Of a DNA stretch of 9,748 nt, positions 6,004 to 9,748 are shown piece by piece. The notes beneath the pieces were generated by a model that searched no databases, had not been told where the DNA came from, and worked only from the letters and a program-made list of their open reading frames with translations. Numbering within the stretch: position 1 is the first letter of the stretch; every line of letters starts with the position of its first letter. This stretch comes from Trichodesmium sp. MAG_R04. GTDB taxonomy: Bacteria > Cyanobacteriota > Cyanobacteriia > Cyanobacteriales > Microcoleaceae. Where the stretch lies: NCBI GenBank assembly GCA_023356515.1, contig JAKQYG010000090.1:1429-11176 (forward strand). The letters run 5' to 3'. Position numbers and translations under genes: made by a program.

Positions 6004-7473
6004 TTACTTTTTTCTTCTTTCTTCTTTAAGACAATTATCACAATGACCGCAATGCATATTCTGAGGTTGTTGGGAAAAACCAAATGCTTCTAGTAAAAAC
6101 TGCCATCGACATTTCCTAGTGGAGAGATATTTATTCATATCCTTAATTCTTGAATTGTAGTTTAAAGATACTGTTTTATCACTACCAGAATTATCAATAA
6201 TATAGTTAAATGGGTCATACCATCTCAATTTTCCAGAAGAATGCAGAATAGATAGGGCGATCGCTGCATGAGGAAATTCATCTATTAAGCTATCAATGTT
6301 TCCTGTAGTTGGTAGTTGCTTTATTAATTTTTGAGCTGTTTGATATTGTGACTTCAGTTTTTCTGCTAAAAATTTTTGTCTTTGTTTATCTTCTGGGTCT
6401 AGCCAACCTGTTGGTTCACTAATTAAAGTTAAAGCTTCTGCTAATTTTCCGTCTCTACCTCCTCTGCCAATTTCTTGAATATATTCTGATAAAAGTGATG
6501 GTGCTTGAAAGTGTATTACCCATCGCACGTCTGGTTTATTTATTCCCATTCCAAAGGCAGAAGTACAGACTACAAAATTTATTTCTCCACCTATCCAAGC
6601 TTTTTCAATATGTCGTCTTTCTTTTGAACTTAAACCTGCATGATAAGCTATGGTTTGATAATTTTTTTCTCGTAATATTTCTGCTAAGTTTTCACTGTCT
6701 TTTCTGGTTCTCACATAAACTAAGCCTACTTGTTTTTCTCTGTTTCTGATAAACTTAAATAATTGTTGACGACGACTTTTAGGGGTACAAATATGTTGAA
6801 TTTTTAGATGTAAATTATTTCGATAGGGGTTGAGTAAAAATGGTGTTGGGTTTTGTAGCTGTAAGGTAGTTTTGATAATTTTTTGTGCTTGAGGATCGGC
6901 AGTGGCGGTGAAGGCTGCAATGGCAATGTTTGTTCCTGGTGGTTTTGATTTCATTAGTGCTGGCCTGACTGCTCCTAAGCGTCTATAAGCAGGACGAAAT
7001 ATTTCTCCCCATTGTACTAGGCAGTGAGCTTCATCTAATATTAAACCATTGATTTTTATCTGAGGTTGAGATAGTAAGTTCCAGATTTTTTTGTTGAATA
7101 ATGTTTCTGGGGAAAGATAGAGTAGTCTAAGTTTATTTTGTTCTAATTTTTGGAGTGTTTCTCGTTTTTTTTGTGGGTTAAGTTGACTGTGGAGCAAGGT
7201 AGCAGGTAGGGAGCGATCGCTTAGTTCTTGTACTTGGTTTTCCATTAGGGCTACTAGGGGAGAAATTACTAGAGTTAAGCCCGTTTTTAGGAGGGCTGGA
7301 AGTTGAAAGCATATTGATTTTCCCCCTCCGGTTGGCATTATAATTAGAGCATCTTTTCCTGTTAATAAGCAGTTTATTATTTCTCCTTGTGGGGGTCGGA
7401 AATTATCGTATCCCCAGATTTTTTTAAATGTTTCTTTGACTGTATTCCAGGATGTTTGTTCTGAGTTTTTCAT
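6004..7473 (-). CDS. recQ: ATP-dependent DNA helicase RecQ, short form
   Basis: Superfamily 2, 3'-to-5' DNA helicase for recombination and replication-fork repair. In order: motif 0 YDNFRPPQGEII (22-33), Walker A PTGGGKS (47-53), DEAH box with the RecQ aromatic loop (LDEAHCLVQWGEIFRP, 146-161), motif III FTATA (188-192), VYVRTRKDSE (252-261), AYHAGLSSKER (276-286), SAFGMGINKPDVR (305-317), and motif VI QEIGRGGRDG (333-342) with arginine finger Arg340. The zinc site is Cys455, 475, 478 and 481. The protein ends eight residues later at 489, so the RQC winged helix and the HRDC domain of E. coli-type RecQ (about 610 residues) are missing. The frame is clean to a natural stop, so this looks like a genuinely short family member rather than a truncation. 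ATG start at 7473 with a weak AAGA upstream. Confidence 0.94.
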   Translation of the reverse strand: MKNSEQTSWNTVKETFKKIWGYDNFRPPQGEIINCLLTGKDALIIMPTGGGKSICFQLPALLKTGLTLVISPLVALMENQVQELSDRSLPATLLHSQLNPQKKRETLQKLEQNKLRLLYLSPETLFNKKIWNLLSQPQIKINGLILDEAHCLVQWGEIFRPAYRRLGAVRPALMKSKPPGTNIAIAAFTATADPQAQKIIKTTLQLQNPTPFLLNPYRNNLHLKIQHICTPKSRRQQLFKFIRNREKQVGLVYVRTRKDSENLAEILREKNYQTIAYHAGLSSKERRHIEKAWIGGEINFVVCTSAFGMGINKPDVRWVIHFQAPSLLSEYIQEIGRGGRDGKLAEALTLISEPTGWLDPEDKQRQKFLAEKLKSQYQTAQKLIKQLPTTGNIDSLIDEFPHAAIALSILHSSGKLRWYDPFNYIIDNSGSDKTVSLNYNSRIKDMNKYLSTRKCRWQFLLEAFGFSQQPQNMHCGHCDNCLKEERRKK

Positions 7474-7949
7474 TCTTAAATATAGTTTTTTTTATTATGT
7501 TTGAAGTCGTCATTTTAGTTATGGGTTTTCAGTTTTTTAGTTCTTTTAATCATACAGCGTGGGTATCTTGCTAATGCAGGTATACTATATAATGATGCGA
7601 AAAGCTGTAAGTTTAATTTTAATCTGAGGTTTGTGTTCGTATTTTATCTACGTGGACTTTTGAAAAAAATAGGTTGAAAATAAGGTCAAAACTTTTATTA
7701 ACCTTGCTCATACTTAGTTTGGAGGAATTTTTGGTATAAAAAATATCACATTTCAGCTACTTAGCTACAAAATTTTTCATTCCCAATTTCCCAATTTCTT
7801 GAGGCATTTTTTAATTTTGAGTCCAAAGCGATCGCCATCTTGTAGGGAGTTCCAGAAAAGATTCTGAAACCCTTTTAATACTATTCCAAAATCAGTATTT
7901 TTGGAGATGTCTAATAGGTAGAGCACCCCTACAATATTAAAAAAAAAAT
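7474..7949. other. Spacer between ileS and recQ
   Basis: No gene supported. It should contain the recQ promoter. A promoter-like TATAAT near 7586 lacks a well-spaced -35 box. The tandem CCCAATTT, CCCAATTTC lies at about 7782-7798. The 95-bp inverted-repeat segment at 7840-7934 is listed separately. A minus-strand open frame at 7777-7980 runs through this repeat DNA and overlaps the end of ileS; it is not protein-like. Confidence 0.5.
7840..7934. repeat. 95-bp segment with inverted-repeat ends and two internal hairpins
   Basis: The outer arms TTGTAGGG (7840-7847) and CCCTACAA (7927-7934) pair perfectly. Inside are CAGAA/TTCTG with a 4-base loop (7853-7866) and TCCAAAA/TTTTGGA with a 7-base loop (7885-7905). 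The arrangement suggests a MITE-like repeat or a folded RNA. A HIP1 site (7828-7835) lies just outside it. Only one copy is in this window. Confidence 0.42.
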
Positions 7950-7974
7950 TTAAAATTCTGCTGCTAAAGCAGCA
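7939..7974 (-). terminator. Possible intrinsic terminator overlapping the end of ileS
   Basis: On the minus strand TGCTGC-TTTA-GCAGCA forms a perfect 6-bp stem inside the last codons of ileS (Ala-Ala-Leu-Ala-Ala). Ten T follow at 7948-7939. The 10-base gap between stem and T-run is longer than in a standard terminator, so this is tentative. Confidence 0.33.
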
Positions 7975-9748
7975 ACACAACGTTCACAAATTGTGGGGTC
8001 TTCTGAGGAGACACCAACATGAGTAGAATAATTCCAACAGCGATCGCATTTCTCACCATCTGCTTTGACCACTCCTATGCCTAAAGAATCTGATATAGAT
8101 TTATATTCGAGGTTGGCTAAAGCTTCTGGAGCTTCTAATAGTTCTACTTGAGAGGTAATAAATAGATAACGTAATTCATCAACCCCATTACCAGGAATCA
8201 TAGTTTTAATATTATTAGGTTGTTGAGTTAAAGTTTCAGTTTCTACTACCTGTTTATCTGAGGTAAATTCCACTTTTTGGGAAGGCACAACAACTCCTTC
8301 TGGAGATACTAAAGTTGTTGACTGTTTGATTGTATTGTCTGCTAATTTTTTATTCTTAAGTAATAAAGTTTCTTTACCTAATATATCTTTAGCAGTAAAT
8401 TTAATTTTCTCTAAGAAACTTTTGCGACTTTTAGCAAATAATAAATTCTGAGTAATAAAGTAGATTGTGTAGATAATTCCAACTAATATTATGATGTAAT
8501 TTACTACAGGTATTTGGTCAATTGTTTTTACTACTATCATTATTAGTTTTATTGATAATAGTAATACAAGGAGCAAAAATAATCCTCCTAAAGCTTTTTG
8601 ATATACACTAAATAATTTGCTTATCTTATTAGAAGAATCTGATAAATTTTCTTGACTTTTATCAAAATCATCAGAAGATTTTTGCGAATTATTAGGAGTT
8701 TTATTTTCTGCTTTTTCAGGGTCAATTTTGATTTTTGCTCCCACAAATTCTGACTTAGTTTTTTCTGCTTTAGCAATAGGATTAAAAGCTTGAATTTGCT
8801 CTCGCAATTTAGTATCTTTTACATACAACAATACTTTAGCTTCTAGAGGGGCGCCGATCGCTTTTTCTGCCCGCGCTTTTTCCAGCACTTTGTTCACTTC
8901 AGTGCGAGTTTTTCGTAACTCTTCCCATAACTTAGCCAATTCTGGGTTATGCCATTTTTCCTCTAATTTCACCCACCCAGACTCGAATACAGATTTATAG
9001 GGAGTTGGATAAGGAAGATTTTGCCAAATATCTTCTGCCATATGGGGCAAAACTGGAGCGATCGCTTTTGCCAAGTTTTCTACAGCTATAGCTAAAATAG
9101 TCTGACAACTACGCCGTCTGTAAGCATCAGTGGCGCTAATATAAAGTCTGTCTTTAGCAATATCTAAATAAAAATTGGATAAGTCAACCACACAGAAATT
9201 TTGAATTGTTTGGAAAAAGCGGAAATACTGAAACTTCTCAAAACCATCCTTAACTTCGGTAAATACCTCTGTCATCCTGTGCAACATATAATGGTCTAAT
9301 TCTGGCATTTCCTCATAAGCAACCGCATCTTTTGCCGGGTCAAAATCATGGATATTCCCCAATAAAAATCGCGCTGTGTTTCTAATTTTGCGATAAATAT
9401 CTGCTATTTGCTTGAGAATATTTTTACCCAGGGGTACATCAGAAGAATAGTCTACAGAGGAAACCCACAAACGCAAAATATCTGCACCATAAGCAGGTTC
9501 TTGTTTTTTATTTTTACCACCTTCGATAACTATTGATGGGTCTACCACATTTCCCAGAGACTTACTCATTTTGCGACCATTTTCGTCAAGCACAAAACCG
9601 TGAGTCAAAACCGTTTTATATGGTGCAACACCATTAGTAGCAATACTGGTCAGCAAACTTGACTGAAACCAACCGCGATGTTGGTCAGAACCTTCCAAAT
9701 ATATATCAACTGGATATCTTAACCCTTCCCTTTGTTGAGCAACTGCTG
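7950..9748 (-). CDS. ileS: Isoleucyl-tRNA synthetase, C-terminal part, with inserted CAAD membrane domain (runs off the window)
   Basis: Class I synthetase that charges tRNA-Ile. The reading frame is open to base 9748, so the N-terminus and editing domain lie outside. Numbering below is from the Leu codon TTG at 9698, which is internal: the frame continues upstream as GLRYPVDIYLEGSDQHRGWF, classic IleRS. KMSKS is at 43-47, the anticodon-binding helical domain follows at about 130-300, and a C-terminal zinc knuckle CDRC (551-554)/CERC (571-574) ends the protein, as in bacterial IleRS. Between LREQIQAFNP (298-307) and GVDELRYLF (505-513), normally nearly contiguous, sit about 195 extra residues: a Ser/Asp/Lys/Asn-rich linker, two membrane helices forming a CAAD domain, and a second hydrophilic linker. 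The frame is intact to the TAA at 7952-7950. Confidence 0.97.
   Translation of the reverse strand, partial: AVAQQREGLRYPVDIYLEGSDQHRGWFQSSLLTSIATNGVAPYKTVLTHGFVLDENGRKMSKSLGNVVDPSIVIEGGKNKKQEPAYGADILRLWVSSVDYSSDVPLGKNILKQIADIYRKIRNTARFLLGNIHDFDPAKDAVAYEEMPELDHYMLHRMTEVFTEVKDGFEKFQYFRFFQTIQNFCVVDLSNFYLDIAKDRLYISATDAYRRRSCQTILAIAVENLAKAIAPVLPHMAEDIWQNLPYPTPYKSVFESGWVKLEEKWHNPELAKLWEELRKTRTEVNKVLEKARAEKAIGAPLEAKVLLYVKDTKLREQIQAFNPIAKAEKTKSEFVGAKIKIDPEKAENKTPNNSQKSSDDFDKSQENLSDSSNKISKLFSVYQKALGGLFLLLVLLLSIKLIMIVVKTIDQIPVVNYIIILVGIIYTIYFITQNLLFAKSRKSFLEKIKFTAKDILGKETLLLKNKKLADNTIKQSTTLVSPEGVVVPSQKVEFTSDKQVVETETLTQQPNNIKTMIPGNGVDELRYLFITSQVELLEAPEALANLEYKSISDSLGIGVVKADGEKCDRCWNYSTHVGVSSEDPTICERCVAALAAEF
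8366..8627 (-). other. CAAD domain inside ileS (two membrane helices)
   Basis: This encodes about residues 358-445 of the partial IleS: KISKLFSVYQKALGGL, a first hydrophobic helix (about 371-392), the short polar link KTIDQIPVVN, a second helix (about 398-421), then LLFAKSRKSFLEKI. This pattern matches CAAD, the cyanobacterial aminoacyl-tRNA synthetase appended domain, which in studied cyanobacteria anchors certain synthetases (Ile, Val, Leu or Glu) to thylakoid membranes. It is flanked by Ser/Asp/Glu/Asn/Thr-rich linkers, so it probably acts as a tether while the catalytic parts stay soluble. Confidence 0.88.

Noticed and set aside
7552..7608. TACAGC/GCTGTA inverted repeat with an internal TATAAT, considered as a promoter or operator
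   Set aside because: The stem is only 6 bp over a 45-base loop, and the TATAAT has a candidate -35 at 14-bp spacing. Too weak to call.
7777..7980. Minus-strand open frame of 67 codons between ileS and recQ
   Set aside because: Overlaps the ileS 3' end in another frame and is made of inverted-repeat DNA and a poly-T run.
1..9748. CRISPR array, tRNA, rRNA, toxin-antitoxin or defence genes
   Set aside because: No regularly spaced repeats, no cloverleaf or GTTCGA-type T-arm, and no such protein motifs were seen on either strand by eye.

Overview
The window reads as a low-GC filamentous cyanobacterium of the Trichodesmium/Okeania kind. Evidence for this: six copies of the cyanobacterial HIP1 octamer GCGATCGC; an isoleucyl-tRNA synthetase carrying the membrane-anchoring CAAD domain, which is confined to cyanobacteria and plastids; AT-rich DNA; and long non-coding gaps (about 340, 1280, 760 and 480 bp) filled with repeats and gene relics. 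The genus is an inference from composition and gene style, not a match I could run.

Layout. (1) 1-1666, minus strand: pstC (5' part only) and pstS, the start of a high-affinity phosphate ABC transporter operon, with a 344-bp gap holding small hairpins and a heptad repeat. (2) 1667-2943: a long spacer with the pstS promoter region, a 105-bp inverted-repeat-bounded segment, the first copy of a 105-bp MITE, and directly abutting it the broken 5' end of a second pstS-like gene. (3) 2944-4682, plus strand: bioB and bioY, biotin synthase and the biotin-uptake S component, closely spaced and probably one transcript. (4) 4683-5445: mobile debris, namely a probable degenerate right end of an IS200/IS605-type (tnpB) element with omega-RNA-like hairpins, then a second MITE copy identical to the first. 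(5) 5446-5928: lspA, lipoprotein signal peptidase. (6) 6004-7473, minus: a short RecQ helicase, convergent with lspA. (7) 7474-7949: a spacer with a 95-bp segment bounded by inverted repeats. (8) 7950-9748, minus: ileS, open at the window edge, with a CAAD insert near its C-terminus.

How the genes relate. PstS delivers phosphate to the PstCAB channel, and as a lipoprotein it needs an LspA-type peptidase for maturation. BioB makes biotin and BioY imports it. RecQ and IleS are housekeeping functions. I found no defence system, CRISPR array, rRNA or tRNA. The most informative non-gene content is the pair of identical MITEs, one of which truncates a decaying pstS paralogue, and the probable tnpB/omega-RNA relic between bioY and lspA.
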